DNA from: DASWID01 sp049682815 | Lineage (GTDB): Bacteria > Desulfobacterota_D > UBA1144 > Nemesobacterales > CSP1-2 | Assembly: GCA_049682815.1 (NCBI GenBank) | Contig: JBAUII010000006.1 | Coordinates: forward strand, 1 to 64,000 | Direction: 5' to 3' | DNA: 64,000 bases | Part shown: positions 33,682 through 42,503 of the stretch, piece by piece | How positions within the stretch are numbered: the first letter of the stretch is position 1 | Layout: each line of letters begins with the position of its first letter | Translations under genes and position numbers: made by a program | The notes under the pieces: model-generated | The model's database searches: none | Told to the model about the DNA's origin: nothing | The model's input: only the letters and a program-made list of their open reading frames with translations

Positions 33682-34557
33682 TCAAATCAATCCGTACTCT
33701 TTCATTGCGTTCTTAAGGTTCTCCGAATTTTCCGATGACATAGGCGAGAGCGGCAGCCTCATTTCATTGTTGATTTTTCCCATTAGACTCAGGCCTGCCT
33801 TAACGGGGATCGGATTGGTTTCAAGGAACATAGCCTCGTTTAGCGGATGCAGCTTATAATGATATTCCCTTGATTGATTGAATTTCTCATCGACGAATGT
33901 GTTATAAAGCTCGGAAACATCCCTTGGGGCAATGTTTGCGGTAACTGTTATAAAACCTTTTGCGCCAATGGCTAGAAGTGGGAAATTAAGGGAATCCTCA
34001 CCAGAGAGGACAATGAAATCCATACCACAAAGGTAAAGGATTTTACTTGCCTGTTGAATTGATCCCGAGGCCTCCTTCACCCCAACGATGTTTTCATTAT
34101 TCCTTGCTAGCCTGGAAATGGTATCTGGGTTCATGTTCACCCCAGACCTTCCAGGTATATTGTAGAGGATTAGAGGTATATTTACCTCAGATGCTATTTT
34201 GTCAAAGTGTAGAAAAAGCCCCTCCTGAGTTGGTTTATTGTAATATGGAACAACTAAAAGGGCTGCGTCGGCTCCAACTTTCTTCGAAAATTTTGTAAGC
34301 CTGATCGCCTCTTCAGTACTGTTGGAACCGGTACCCGCTATAACGGGTATCCTCTTTTTTACCGTCTTGACTGTTAGTTCAATAACATGTTCGTGTTCTT
34401 CATGAGAAAGGGTAGGGGATTCGCCGGTCGTACCGCATGGAACGATGCCATGTGTTCCGTTTTCTATCTGGAATTCAATCAGTTCTCTCAGGGCCTTTTC
34501 GTCTACAGCTCCATCCTTAAAGGGGGTAACTATTGCAACAATCGAACCGTAAATCAA
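33682..34557 (-). CDS. dapA: 4-hydroxy-tetrahydrodipicolinate synthase
   Basis: It condenses pyruvate with aspartate semialdehyde to start the lysine/diaminopimelate branch. At 291 residues it has normal length. GTTGESPTL near 42-50 holds the active-site threonines, LYNIPGRSGVN near 131 holds the catalytic Tyr, and NIVGVKEASGS near 155 holds the Schiff-base Lys. The start is TTG at 34557 with GGAGG 8 bases upstream. The substrate-making gene asd lies about 1 kb upstream on the same strand, separated by mobile sequence. Confidence 0.95.
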   Translation of the reverse strand: MIYGSIVAIVTPFKDGAVDEKALRELIEFQIENGTHGIVPCGTTGESPTLSHEEHEHVIELTVKTVKKRIPVIAGTGSNSTEEAIRLTKFSKKVGADAALLVVPYYNKPTQEGLFLHFDKIASEVNIPLILYNIPGRSGVNMNPDTISRLARNNENIVGVKEASGSIQQASKILYLCGMDFIVLSGEDSLNFPLLAIGAKGFITVTANIAPRDVSELYNTFVDEKFNQSREYHYKLHPLNEAMFLETNPIPVKAGLSLMGKINNEMRLPLSPMSSENSENLKNAMKEYGLI

Positions 34558-34609
34558 TTATAATGCCTCCAAACCCAATTGCTCTGTCTTCATTATATTA
34601 GAGTTGATT

Positions 34610-34806
34610 TGGAAATCAAGAAATCGAATTGACTCATCAGAAATCTATCTGAAGACGAATCGTTGCCTCATCTAAGAATTTATTCAAAATAGTCTCCTCC
34701 TAGAAAGATATCGGGAGGCATAGATGAGGCTAACCATGAAAGAAAGAAGATCGGTCACTGCAGTAGTGGCGAAGAGGTATCAGAAAGCCACTAAAAAGGA
34801 GAAAGT
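34610..34806 (+). mobile_element. Truncated end of the IS seen at 56.6-58.0 kb
   Basis: This stretch is nearly identical to the transposase-start end of the complete IS downstream. It has the terminal repeat (TTGACTCATCAGAAATCTAT and CGTTGCCTCATCTAAGAAT), then the start of the transposase gene (ATG 34724, reading MRLTMKERRSV, ending after about 27 codons at AAGGAGAAAG). The rest of the element is missing; repeat family P begins at the breakpoint. Confidence 0.88.
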
Positions 34807-34868
34807 TGGACCTACCACGATAGGCAGGACATTCTTGTCCCGCACTCTAATCGGATAATTTTTTAGAG
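34807..34868. repeat. Repeat family P fragment
   Basis: GGACCTACCACGATAGGCAG, GACATTCTTGTCCCGCACTC and TAATCGGATAATTTTTTAGA match the first part of the repeat at 36768-36892. It is sandwiched between an IS fragment and a small RAYT derivative. Confidence 0.7.
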
Positions 34869-34872
34869 AGAT

Positions 34873-35017
34873 GGTGTCAGGCTTTGTTTATTTGCTTATT
34901 ATTGGAGCTGGTCAACTCATGGATGGAGAAGGAAAACACGTGGGATTACAAGGACAAAGGAGGCGCATCATAAAAGGTGTTGATAAACAAATAAGCAAAT
35001 AAACAAAGCCTGACACC
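34873..35017. mobile_element. Non-autonomous RAYT-A element, 145 bp
   Basis: The ends are GGTGTCAGGCTTTGTTTATT and the inverse AAATAAACAAAGCCTGACAC. The interior, read in reverse, matches the 146-bp element at 27069-27214 (CTTTGTCCTTGTAATCCCAC), so the two are related derivatives in opposite internal orientation. Confidence 0.82.
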
Positions 35018-35023
35018 AATATT

Positions 35024-35596
35024 CTACAGCGATGTTTTCAGCGATTTTCCGCATTCGGGACAAAAATTGCTTTTCCTCGGGATCTTGCTGCCGCAATTAG
35101 GGCAATACATAGTGTCCTTTTCCCTGGAGAGCTGAGAATATTGCCTACTTTTTTCCAGAGCCTCATTCACCTTCTTGCCAATCTCCTCACAGTGTTTTGT
35201 GACTTCGCTAACAAATTCAATCCTATCCTCTTTTCCCGGGCTGATAATAGTAAGACGGGGCTCCAGTTTTTCCATTTCGTATAGGGTTCTGCTGACTTCA
35301 TCAAGTGCTATATCTCGGAACAGCTTAAATGATGATGAATTTCTTAGGATAAGAATTCTCCGATCTGTGAGTATAAACCAGGAGTTAAAATACGTGTTGC
35401 TATCAATCCATTTTGGTGCCTTGTAAATTGCCCTGTAATTTCTTAGAGTGAGTAGTATCTCTTCACCCGGTGACAGATAACTCGATAGACTACCGTTCAA
35501 TTCTCTGGGCAGTTCGGTGAAGTTCCTCGATTCCAGCTTATTTATTACCCCTTGAATAGATTCAATAAGCGTGGTTATCAATGGGATTCTAGACAT
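35024..35596 (-). CDS. PH-like domain and C-terminal zinc-ribbon protein
   Basis: A 190-residue protein. The N-terminal 50 residues are helical. Residues 50-115 look like a bacterial PH-like fold (EEILLTLRNYRAIYKAPKWI, then FILTDRRILILRN). A charged helix follows, and the C-terminus is a zinc ribbon with MYCPNCGSKIPRKSNFCPECG (two CxxC pairs). Such proteins are usually of unknown function and may sense or scaffold at the membrane. It overlaps the 3' end of asd by 8 bases, so it is probably translated with it. No signal peptide is present. Confidence 0.75.
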   Translation of the reverse strand: MSRIPLITTLIESIQGVINKLESRNFTELPRELNGSLSSYLSPGEEILLTLRNYRAIYKAPKWIDSNTYFNSWFILTDRRILILRNSSSFKLFRDIALDEVSRTLYEMEKLEPRLTIISPGKEDRIEFVSEVTKHCEEIGKKVNEALEKSRQYSQLSREKDTMYCPNCGSKIPRKSNFCPECGKSLKTSL

Positions 35597-36611
35597 ATTT
35601 GCTTATCAGGACTTCTGCAATTTGAACTGCATTTAGGGCGGCCCCTTTCCTTAACTGATCTCCGACTACCCATAGGCTAATACCTGAAGGAACCGTGTAG
35701 TCTTCTCTTATCCGGCCCACCAGGCATTCATCCTTACCTGCAGCTTCGATTGGCATCGGGTATCTATGGTTCTGGGGTTCATCCACTACCCTAACACCCG
35801 GGAAATTTTTGAGGGCGTTTTTTGCTTCATCTACGGAGACTTTTCTCTCAGTCTCTATGTTCAGTGCAACAGAATGGGCGCGAAAGACAGGTACCCTCAC
35901 AGTTGTGGCAGTCAACTGTATTGAGTCGTCCTCCAAGATTTTCCTCGTTTCATTGTGGAGTTTCATCTCCTCTTTCGTATATCCGTTTTCTAAAAAGGTG
36001 TCTATGTGTGGAAGGAGATTAAACGCAATCTGATGGGGAAAGACCCTTGAATCAAATGACTTTCCTTCCATTATAGCCTTCGTTTGGATACGTAATTCCT
36101 CCATGGCCTTCGCCCCTGCGCCGGATACGGCCTGATAAGAGGCTGCGACCACCCTCTTTATTTTAGCAATATCATGTATGGGTTTCAGAGCCATAATCGC
36201 GACTGCGGTAGTGCAATTTGGATTGGCAATTATTCCCCTTTTAGTATAATCGGCGATTTTATGAGGATTTATCTCGGGGATTATAAGAGGAACATCCTCC
36301 TCCATACGGAAGGCCGAGCTATTGTCAATCACAACTGCACCTGCTTCAACGGCAAACTGAGCAAACTCCCGGCTTCTTGATGCACCAGCAGAAAAAAGTG
36401 CGATTTGTATTCCATTGAAAGCATTTCTGTCTAATTTCTGAACCTTTAATTTACTGCAATGGAATTCCAGCTCCCTACCATGTGATCGTTCTGATGCAAT
36501 GGTCCTTAGCTCGCCTACTGGGAAATCTCTTTCCTCGAGGATTGAGATCATCTCCTGCCCGACTGCCCCTGTAGCCCCAACGACTGCAACGTTGTATGCG
36601 TCTTTTATCAT
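35589..36611 (-). CDS. asd: Aspartate-semialdehyde dehydrogenase
   Basis: It reduces aspartyl phosphate to aspartate semialdehyde, the branch point to lysine, threonine and methionine. The start is set at ATG 36611 with GGGAGTGAG upstream, giving 340 residues; an upstream in-frame extension lacks family similarity. The NADP motif VVGATGAVGQEM is at 9-20, the catalytic Cys is in IANPNCTT near 128, YQAVSGAGAKAMEEL is near 157, and the catalytic His is in VFRAHSVAL near 240. The gene is the lead of a pair with the zinc-ribbon gene and is functionally linked to dapA downstream. Confidence 0.95.
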   Translation of the reverse strand: MIKDAYNVAVVGATGAVGQEMISILEERDFPVGELRTIASERSHGRELEFHCSKLKVQKLDRNAFNGIQIALFSAGASRSREFAQFAVEAGAVVIDNSSAFRMEEDVPLIIPEINPHKIADYTKRGIIANPNCTTAVAIMALKPIHDIAKIKRVVAASYQAVSGAGAKAMEELRIQTKAIMEGKSFDSRVFPHQIAFNLLPHIDTFLENGYTKEEMKLHNETRKILEDDSIQLTATTVRVPVFRAHSVALNIETERKVSVDEAKNALKNFPGVRVVDEPQNHRYPMPIEAAGKDECLVGRIREDYTVPSGISLWVVGDQLRKGAALNAVQIAEVLISKYV

Positions 36612-36767
36612 ACTCACTCCCAATAATTTGCAAATCAGCCTTAGTATTTTAATTAAAAATATACACGTAGCCAAGTTTGGAGGATCTATAAGTGCCTCGC
36701 TATTCAAGACAATCATTCACGCTGAGCACTTCGACTATTCTCAGCGCTTGAATGCACAGACGAAATG

Positions 36768-36892
36768 TTGGACCTACGATGATAGGCGGGACATTCTTGT
36801 CCCGCACTCTAGTCGAATGGTTTTTTCTAGATCCGGGGTTGGAAAACCCCGGCTATCGGCTGTGGCAACTCTCTAATTATCCGTTCATGCTG
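36768..36892. repeat. Repeat family P, longest copy
   Basis: GGACCTACGATGATAGGCGG, the palindrome GGGACATTCTTGTCCCG, then the palindrome CCGGGGTTGGAAAACCCCGG, and CAACTCTCTAATTATCCGTT. Partial copies lie at 28351, 34807 and (inverted) 46032. The gap 36612-36955 has no gene. TCATGCTGAGTAGTGAG and GTTAGTCGAAGG near its end resemble 54040-54120. Confidence 0.7.
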
Positions 36893-36955
36893 AGTAGTGA
36901 GTGCTTCCACGGGGCTGTTAGCACAGGGTTAGTCGAAGGGGCACACTAAAGGTTC

Positions 36956-38140
36956 TTGTTGATAACTTACCTTACCCATTTTATAATTTGGAACATTTGT
37001 TTTTCATGTTTTTTGAAAAAGATTAGAGGAATAACAATAGAGACTGTAATAGGGTATTTTAGAAAGAAATCCAGATTATTCATACTAACCCTGGGATTTG
37101 TTTTTGTCCTGTTTTTGGGGATTATTGATTACTTAACAGGTCCATGGATTTCCTTCTCAATTTTTTATTTAATTCCCATCTCAATGGTTACCTGGTTCGT
37201 GAACAGACGGGCTGGGATTTTAATATCAGCAATCAGTGCCATAACCTGGCTTATGGCCGAATTGAGTTGGGAAGTAAATTACTTGAATTTTCCCATTCCT
37301 TATTGGAATGCTACTGTGAGATTCGGCTTCTTCCTCGTTGTTGTTCTTTTTATGTCCGCATTAAGGGAACTTAATGAACATTTAGAAATAAAAGTAGCAG
37401 AGCGAACCGCAACCCTTGAAGCAGAGGTCACGGAGCGCAAGAGAGCGGAGGAGGCACTGAGAAAATCACATGAACAGTTACGCGCACTTGCTGCACATCT
37501 GGAATCCACGCGGGAAGAGGAGGGAAAACGAATTGCCCGTGAGGTTCACGATAACTTGGCGCAGTCTTTGACAGTGTTAAATATGAATCTTTTCGAGTTG
37601 GAAAGCCAAATATCTGAATTGGGCGATAAGCCCCGACGAGACCTGCTTCTGAATAGGATTCGATCCATGTCCAATCTCATTGACACGACGGTACATGCGG
37701 TGCGTGAGATTGCTACAGAATTAAGACCCAGAATGTTAGACGACCTGGGTGTTGAACCAGCCATTGAGTGGAAGGCTCGGGATTTTCAAGAACGAACGGG
37801 AATTCAATGTGAGTTCATCTCAGAGAACATAAATTTGGACCAGGAGCGCTCTACAGCAATATTCCGCATCTTTCAGGAAACTTTGACTAATGTCGCTCGT
37901 CATGCCAAAGCCACGAGAGTCAACATAAAATTAAAGGAGGATACTGATAAAATTATACTGGAAGTGGAAGATAACGGCCGAGGAATAACGGAAAAGGAGA
38001 TTTACAACCCCCGATCTCTTGGCCTTCTGGGAATGAGAGAACGCGCTCTGCTTTTCGGAGGAGAGATCAACATGACAGGTCGTCAAGGAATAGGGACTAC
38101 AGTCACTGTGTGTATTCCGATTAAGAGGCAAGAATCGTGA
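36956..38140 (+). CDS. Membrane sensor histidine kinase, NarX/HisKA_3 type
   Basis: A 394-residue kinase. Four or so hydrophobic segments occupy residues 40-140 (FILTLGFVFVLFLGIIDYLT, then IFYLIPISMVTWFV and FFLVVVLFMSAL). A coiled-coil linker follows (EHLEIKVAERTATLEAEVTE). The HisKA_3 box is REVHDNLAQSL, with the phospho-accepting His near 200. The ATPase part has TLTNVARHA (N box), DNGRGI and LGLLGMRERA. It pairs with the response regulator that overlaps it by 4 bases. The start is uncertain: TTG at 36956 opens the frame but lacks a ribosome site, and an internal TTG at 37013 is possible. The signal sensed is unknown. Confidence 0.87.
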   Translation: MLITYLTHFIIWNICFSCFLKKIRGITIETVIGYFRKKSRLFILTLGFVFVLFLGIIDYLTGPWISFSIFYLIPISMVTWFVNRRAGILISAISAITWLMAELSWEVNYLNFPIPYWNATVRFGFFLVVVLFMSALRELNEHLEIKVAERTATLEAEVTERKRAEEALRKSHEQLRALAAHLESTREEEGKRIAREVHDNLAQSLTVLNMNLFELESQISELGDKPRRDLLLNRIRSMSNLIDTTVHAVREIATELRPRMLDDLGVEPAIEWKARDFQERTGIQCEFISENINLDQERSTAIFRIFQETLTNVARHAKATRVNIKLKEDTDKIILEVEDNGRGITEKEIYNPRSLGLLGMRERALLFGGEINMTGRQGIGTTVTVCIPIKRQES

Positions 38141-38766
38141 TCAAAATTCTTATCGCAGATGATCACCCAATTGTGCGGAGCGGTCTGAAACAAATCATGA
38201 TTAAGGAACCTCGTATGGTGGTGGAGGGTGAGGCACAAAATGCTCGGGAACTTCTCGCGCTTGTTCGCAAACAGGCTTGGGATGTAGTGGTTTTAGACAT
38301 TAACCTGCCCGACAGAAGCGGACTGGATGTCTTAATACAATTGAAGAAGGAATTTCCAAGGTTGCCTGTGCTTATCTTGAGTGTGCAGCCTGAGGAGCAA
38401 TATGCGGTGCGAGCCCTCAAATCAGGTGCGGCTGGATATTTGGACAAACATAGCGCGCCAGCGGAGTTGGTAAAAGCCGTAAGAAAAGCAGTTGCTGGGG
38501 GGAAATACGTCAGTTCCTCTCTGGCTGAGAGGTTAGCTCTTGATTTGGAAAGTGGTGGGAGGCCGCTACACGAAACTCTGTCGGGTAGAGAGTTTGCGGT
38601 GATGTGTATGATTGCCTCGGGAAAGAGGATAAATGAGATCGCCGAGAAACTATTTGTTAGTCCTAAGACAGTGACGACATATAGGGCGCGGATATTGGAG
38701 AAAATGGGAATGAAGACGAATGCAGATTTAACTCATTACGTCATAAAGAATGAGCTGGTGGATTGA
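38137..38766 (+). CDS. NarL/FixJ-type response regulator
   Basis: A 209-residue regulator starting at GTG within the kinase stop (GTGA overlap). The receiver domain has acidic DDHP near 8-10, the phospho-Asp in VVLDINLPD near 54, and a Lys in GYLDKHSAPAELV near 104. The C-terminal LuxR-type helix-turn-helix has LSGREFAVMCMIASGKRI and EIAEKLFVSPKTVTTYRARI. It is phosphorylated by the upstream kinase and binds DNA; its targets are unknown, but neighbouring accessory genes are candidates. Confidence 0.93.
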   Translation: MIKILIADDHPIVRSGLKQIMIKEPRMVVEGEAQNARELLALVRKQAWDVVVLDINLPDRSGLDVLIQLKKEFPRLPVLILSVQPEEQYAVRALKSGAAGYLDKHSAPAELVKAVRKAVAGGKYVSSSLAERLALDLESGGRPLHETLSGREFAVMCMIASGKRINEIAEKLFVSPKTVTTYRARILEKMGMKTNADLTHYVIKNELVD

Positions 38767-38776
38767 TTTTTAAACT

Positions 38777-39802
38777 GGGGTCAGGCTTTGCTTATTTGCT
38801 TATTTGTCTCTGAAGCTCTTTCGTCATGCTCCTGATTTGTTCTTGTAATGCCGGGTCTTTTTCCATCTTCCTCCTAATTCGACTAACTCCGATGCTCAGG
38901 GTTGATAGATCTCTCCTCACTATTCTCCCATAGTCGCTCAGAGTCCCCTCTCCATACTCCGTTACCAAAAACGCTATAATACTCCTAGCTCTCGATAATT
39001 TCCTTTGCCTACTAAATGAAGTCAACTCTTCTATAGTAACTCTCCATTTTTTGCATACTGAATTTATTATATCTTCCATCCTGTATCTCCTCTCCTCCTT
39101 CTTATCCGCTTGTTCTAACACCTCTTCTATAAATTTATCGTCTCCCAGTAATCTTCCCTCTGCTGACCCTTGGTGGAACTCCCTTCTGTACTCCTCGTTC
39201 AATCCCTCCAAGACAAATTCCTCATACCGTCTTTGTGCCATGCCTTCTCCCTTTGAATATTGTGAAAGAACATATTCCACGGTTAGCCAACTTTTACGAG
39301 TTATCCCTAAATAACATTGGTGTCCACTCCATTTATAGTCCTGTGGGTTTCTTGCAACTCCGGCTCTTACGGGATTTAGATGAATGTATCTCACTAATTC
39401 ATGTAGATAATTTTCAGCATCTACCAGTATTGCTTTATATCTTCCTTGAAATAAATGGCCTTTTCTTGACAGCTTTTTATTTATGTAGCTCGCATGGCGA
39501 AAAGATAGGTTCTGTATTAACTTTGAAAGAGGTAACTCAGACACCTGAATCAGCATGTGAACATGATTGCTCATCCAGCAATAGGCATGGATTCTGTGTT
39601 TAAATCGATCTATTCCATCGTGAACTAGGGTTTCCAAATGCTCACGATCTTGATCTGAAAAAAAGATATCTTGACCATCGTTGCCTCGGAGAATTACATG
39701 ATAAAATCCACCCGGTATGTGAATTCTGGGTTTCCTAGCCATACAAGAAAAGTATAAGGCCAATTACAATAAACAAATAAGCAAATAAACAAAGCCTGAC
39801 CC
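38777..39802. mobile_element. Complete RAYT-A element
   Basis: Inverted arms flank the transposase gene: GGGTCAGGCTTTGCTTATTT at 38777-38807 and its complement at 39772-39802. The pair spans about 1.03 kb. It separates the two-component pair from the lone receiver gene. Truncated relatives are at 41811 and 44267, and small derivatives at 27069 and 34873. Confidence 0.85.
38792..39742 (-). CDS. REP-associated tyrosine transposase (RAYT)
   Basis: A 316-residue single-strand DNA transposase starting MARKPRIHIPGGFYHV. The Y1 domain (residues 1-130) shows HVILRGNDGQDIFF, the HUH motif NHVHMLIQV near 62-70, and the likely nucleophilic Tyr in RHASYINKKLSRKGHLFQGR near 92. ELVRYIHLNPVRAG follows near 124. 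The C-terminal third (about 215-300) resembles a DnaA-type DNA-binding domain: INSVCKKWRVTIEELTSFSR, RSIIAFLVTEYGEGTLSDYG and LSTLSIGVSRIR. No frame disruption is present, so it may be active and act on the family's inverted arms. Confidence 0.92.
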   Translation of the reverse strand: MARKPRIHIPGGFYHVILRGNDGQDIFFSDQDREHLETLVHDGIDRFKHRIHAYCWMSNHVHMLIQVSELPLSKLIQNLSFRHASYINKKLSRKGHLFQGRYKAILVDAENYLHELVRYIHLNPVRAGVARNPQDYKWSGHQCYLGITRKSWLTVEYVLSQYSKGEGMAQRRYEEFVLEGLNEEYRREFHQGSAEGRLLGDDKFIEEVLEQADKKEERRYRMEDIINSVCKKWRVTIEELTSFSRQRKLSRARSIIAFLVTEYGEGTLSDYGRIVRRDLSTLSIGVSRIRRKMEKDPALQEQIRSMTKELQRQISK

Positions 39803-39895
39803 GCCGTTTGTAGGGAAACGCCTACAAAAAATTCGGGTTTTCCCGATTGCGATCCAAGGTCTGTACTCCTACAATTTCAATTGTTAATGGAATCG

Positions 39896-40267
39896 ATGAA
39901 ACTCGTTATTGCAGATGATTCATCCGTTGTGCGTGAAAGGTTAATAGCCATGCTTTCTAAACTTGAAGAAATTGAGAGCATAGGCCAAGCACAAGACGTA
40001 GGCGAAGCCATCAACTCCATTGAAGAATTGAAACCCGATGCGGTGATATTGGATATTCAGATGCCCGGAGGGAGCGGGATTGAGGTACTAAAGCATATCA
40101 AAAAAGAGCAACCGGCTACTGTCGTTATCATACTAACCAACTATCCTTATCCCCAATACCGTCAAGAATGCATGGATGAGGGAGCGGATTTCTTTTTTGA
40201 TAAGTCCCTTGAATTTGGAAGGGCTATAGAGGTATGCAAGGGGTTGGCTAGGTGTTCTGATGTATGA
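39896..40267 (+). CDS. Stand-alone response-regulator receiver protein
   Basis: A 123-residue receiver with no output domain. It has acidic ADDSS at 6-10, the phospho-Asp in AVILDIQMPGGSG near 52, a Thr in IILTNYP near 81 and the Lys in FFFDKSLEF near 104. The start at ATG 39896 is preferred for the fold; TTG 39881 and ATG 39887 are in-frame alternatives. The sequence type is that of NarL-like receivers, so it may be a remnant or a CheY-like partner. It follows the RAYT element and precedes the Gly-rich secreted protein gene. Confidence 0.85.
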   Translation: MKLVIADDSSVVRERLIAMLSKLEEIESIGQAQDVGEAINSIEELKPDAVILDIQMPGGSGIEVLKHIKKEQPATVVIILTNYPYPQYRQECMDEGADFFFDKSLEFGRAIEVCKGLARCSDV

Positions 40268-40605
40268 ATAAGATGGGCGATGTTTGCTATACATTGCAAT
40301 ACATACTCGATTGACAGGAAAGAACAAAAAGGATTGGGGAAAAATATGGTAGTTAAAGGTTCAATCTATTTTAATAGGTATCGACTTGGCATTTATGGAA
40401 GATAAATCCGTAACTGGTGGTTTATTTGTTTCTAAAAGAGCAAAAAATTCTGGAGTGGATGGAGGTGATGTGCAACGGTCTGATCAATGATAGTTTGTGA
40501 ATGAGGCAGTTATGTATAAGTTCGAATATGTAAAAGTACAAATATACAACGGAGGTTCTGTAATTGGTTACGAAAAAAATATCTTTAATTGACAAGGAGG
40601 TTAGA

Positions 40606-41718
40606 ATGAACAGTTTAAGAAGAATGGGATTTATGTTTTTGGGTATGGCAAGTGCCACCATTTTGTTTCTAGGCCTTGCCACTTCAGCATTCGCGGCTGA
40701 TGAATTTTGCGACACGGCTTGCACCACAGGAACGTGTACGGTCAATACTGTGCATGGTGGCTTGATGGGTGCTTTCACGGTGACCTGCAACCTTCACGTT
40801 ACAGGCACGGGTGCCTTGAACTTTACGGACAATGGTTCGATCACAGTTCAGGGAGACTTGACGGTGGACCTTCCAGCGGGTGAAGGTTTAGGTCAAATCG
40901 CTGCCGAAGGTGCCGGTACCGACAATGGGAGCACGGGGCCGGGCCAGAACGGTGGTAACGCCGATAACGCCGGAAATGGAAAGAATCTGATGATCAATGT
41001 GGACGGGGATATCGATATTCATGGCAACGTTTCCACCGACGGAGGTAAGGGGGGAAATGGTGGAGCCGGGTCAGGCGCGACGTCTGGCAATGCCTTCAAT
41101 GGCGGTAATGGAGGCAACGGCGGAAATGGTGGAGTGTTAACAATCGTGGGCCAAATGGACGCTCTTATCGATGGTACGACCGTGACTTCCAGGGGTGGAA
41201 ATGGTGGAAATGGCGGAAATGGCGGAAACCGCACTACTTCGGGCAGCGGAAATGGCGGCAATGGCGGAATCGGTGGTACCGGCGGCCTTGGTGGCTCCGT
41301 GAGCATACAGGTTTGCGGGAACTTTGAGACCGTTAACGCAGACGTCGATGGAGACCGCGTCGTCGCAAGAGGCGGAAATGGTGGATCTGGCGGAAGTGGC
41401 GGGAACAAAGCCGGGAGCGGTACGCCTGGCACGGCAGGTGCTGGTGGTGTTGGTGGCGACGGTGGCATGATCACGCTCACCGCCGATGGTGATATGATAA
41501 TTGCGGACAAGATACATGCCCAGGGTGGTAATGGTGGTAACAGCGGCGCGGCACCCCCGGTAAAGGCCGCTAATGGAGATGACGGCACCATAACCGTGAA
41601 CTCGACTGGGTCGGAAGGAATGGGCCTAGACACCTCGGCTGCGAACTTTGATCCCAATTATGAACCTAATCTGACAATCAATGAAGATCAGGACCCAGTC
41701 TGTAACCAATGTCCTTAA
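40606..41718 (+). CDS. Secreted Gly/Asn-repeat protein (PGRS-like)
   Basis: A 370-residue protein with a signal peptide (MNSLRRMGFMFLGMASATIL then ATSAFA, cleaved before ADEFC). A Cys-rich start (CDTACTTGTC) and a beta-type stretch (LHVTGTGALNFTDNGSITVQ) follow. From about residue 95 to 325 the protein is dominated by GGNGGNGG blocks alternating with short valine-rich strands such as MINVDGDIDIHGNV and VSIQVCGNFETV. This looks like a stacked beta-helix or glycine-rich surface protein. It ends with DPVCNQCP. AAGGAGG precedes ATG 40606, and a second site (CGGAGG) precedes an in-frame TTG at 40564. No homologous family is identified. The 338-base gap upstream (40268-40605) holds no other gene. 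Confidence 0.85.
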   Translation: MNSLRRMGFMFLGMASATILFLGLATSAFAADEFCDTACTTGTCTVNTVHGGLMGAFTVTCNLHVTGTGALNFTDNGSITVQGDLTVDLPAGEGLGQIAAEGAGTDNGSTGPGQNGGNADNAGNGKNLMINVDGDIDIHGNVSTDGGKGGNGGAGSGATSGNAFNGGNGGNGGNGGVLTIVGQMDALIDGTTVTSRGGNGGNGGNGGNRTTSGSGNGGNGGIGGTGGLGGSVSIQVCGNFETVNADVDGDRVVARGGNGGSGGSGGNKAGSGTPGTAGAGGVGGDGGMITLTADGDMIIADKIHAQGGNGGNSGAAPPVKAANGDDGTITVNSTGSEGMGLDTSAANFDPNYEPNLTINEDQDPVCNQCP

Positions 41719-41810
41719 TTAAGTAAAATTGGGGCCAGGCATGCTTATTTGATTTGTCATAATTGGGGTGGTGCACATCTGCGCCACCCCTATATGACAG
41801 GTCAGGAGTT

Positions 41811-42215
41811 GGGGTCAGGCTTTGTTTATTTGCTTATTTGTTTGTCAAGCTCTTTTTTCATGCTGTCCATTTGTTTTCGTAATCCCAGGTCTTTTTCGGT
41901 CTCCTTCCTAATCCGACTAACTCCGATGCTCAGGGTTGAAAGATCTCTCCTTACTATCCTCCCATAATCACTCAGAGTTCCCTCTCCATATTCGGTCACC
42001 ATAAACGCTATAATACTCCTAACTCTTGATAATCTCCTTTGCCTACCGAGTGAAATCAACTCGTCTACAGTTACTCTCGATTTTTTGGATACTAAATTTA
42101 TTATATCTTCCACTTTGTATCTTCTTTCCGTCTTCTTATCCACTTGTTCTAATACCTTTTCTGTAAATTTATCATCTCCCAGTAATCTACCCTCTGCTGA
42201 CCCATGGTGTGATCT
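41811..42215 (-). pseudogene. RAYT-A C-terminal fragment with one arm
   Basis: The left arm GGGTCAGGCTTTGTTTATTT (41811-41841) is followed by minus-strand coding for the DnaA-like C-terminus (DIINLVSKKSRVTVDELISL, RSIIAFMVTEYGEGTLSDYG, LSTLSIGVSRIRKE), very similar to the intact copy. Similarity ends near 42210, so the Y1 domain and far arm are lost. The gap from here to 42503 holds no other gene. A hairpin GGGGTGGTGCACATCTGCGC then CACCCC lies at 41765-41790. Confidence 0.85.
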
Positions 42216-42503
42216 CCTTTAACTTCTTTCTAAAAACTTAATCTTAATAATCAGGCATTAAAACCGACCCGAACCTTGCACACGGTGAAACATTTCGCTG
42301 GGCTTAACGAAATTCATACTGATTTTTTGATGATTAAATACACTATTGACAGGGTCTTTCAGGTGTGATTTAATGGTTTTCAAAGGAAGGATGGGAATAC
42401 TTACATCCCAGAGCAGTGCCCTGGAAATAGGGTGGATAGGGGACCCATTCGAAACCCCTTCTTCGGGACCTATGAAAGGGAAAATAAAAAGCAGGAGACC
42501 CAA

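Noticed and set aside
41019..41657. Proline-rich minus-strand frame
   Set aside because: It is the mirror of the Gly-rich repeats; the plus strand has the signal peptide and ribosome site.
42432..42503. Longer N-terminus for the di-heme protein
   Set aside because: The extra 24 residues are polar, and AGGAG favours the TTG at 42504.
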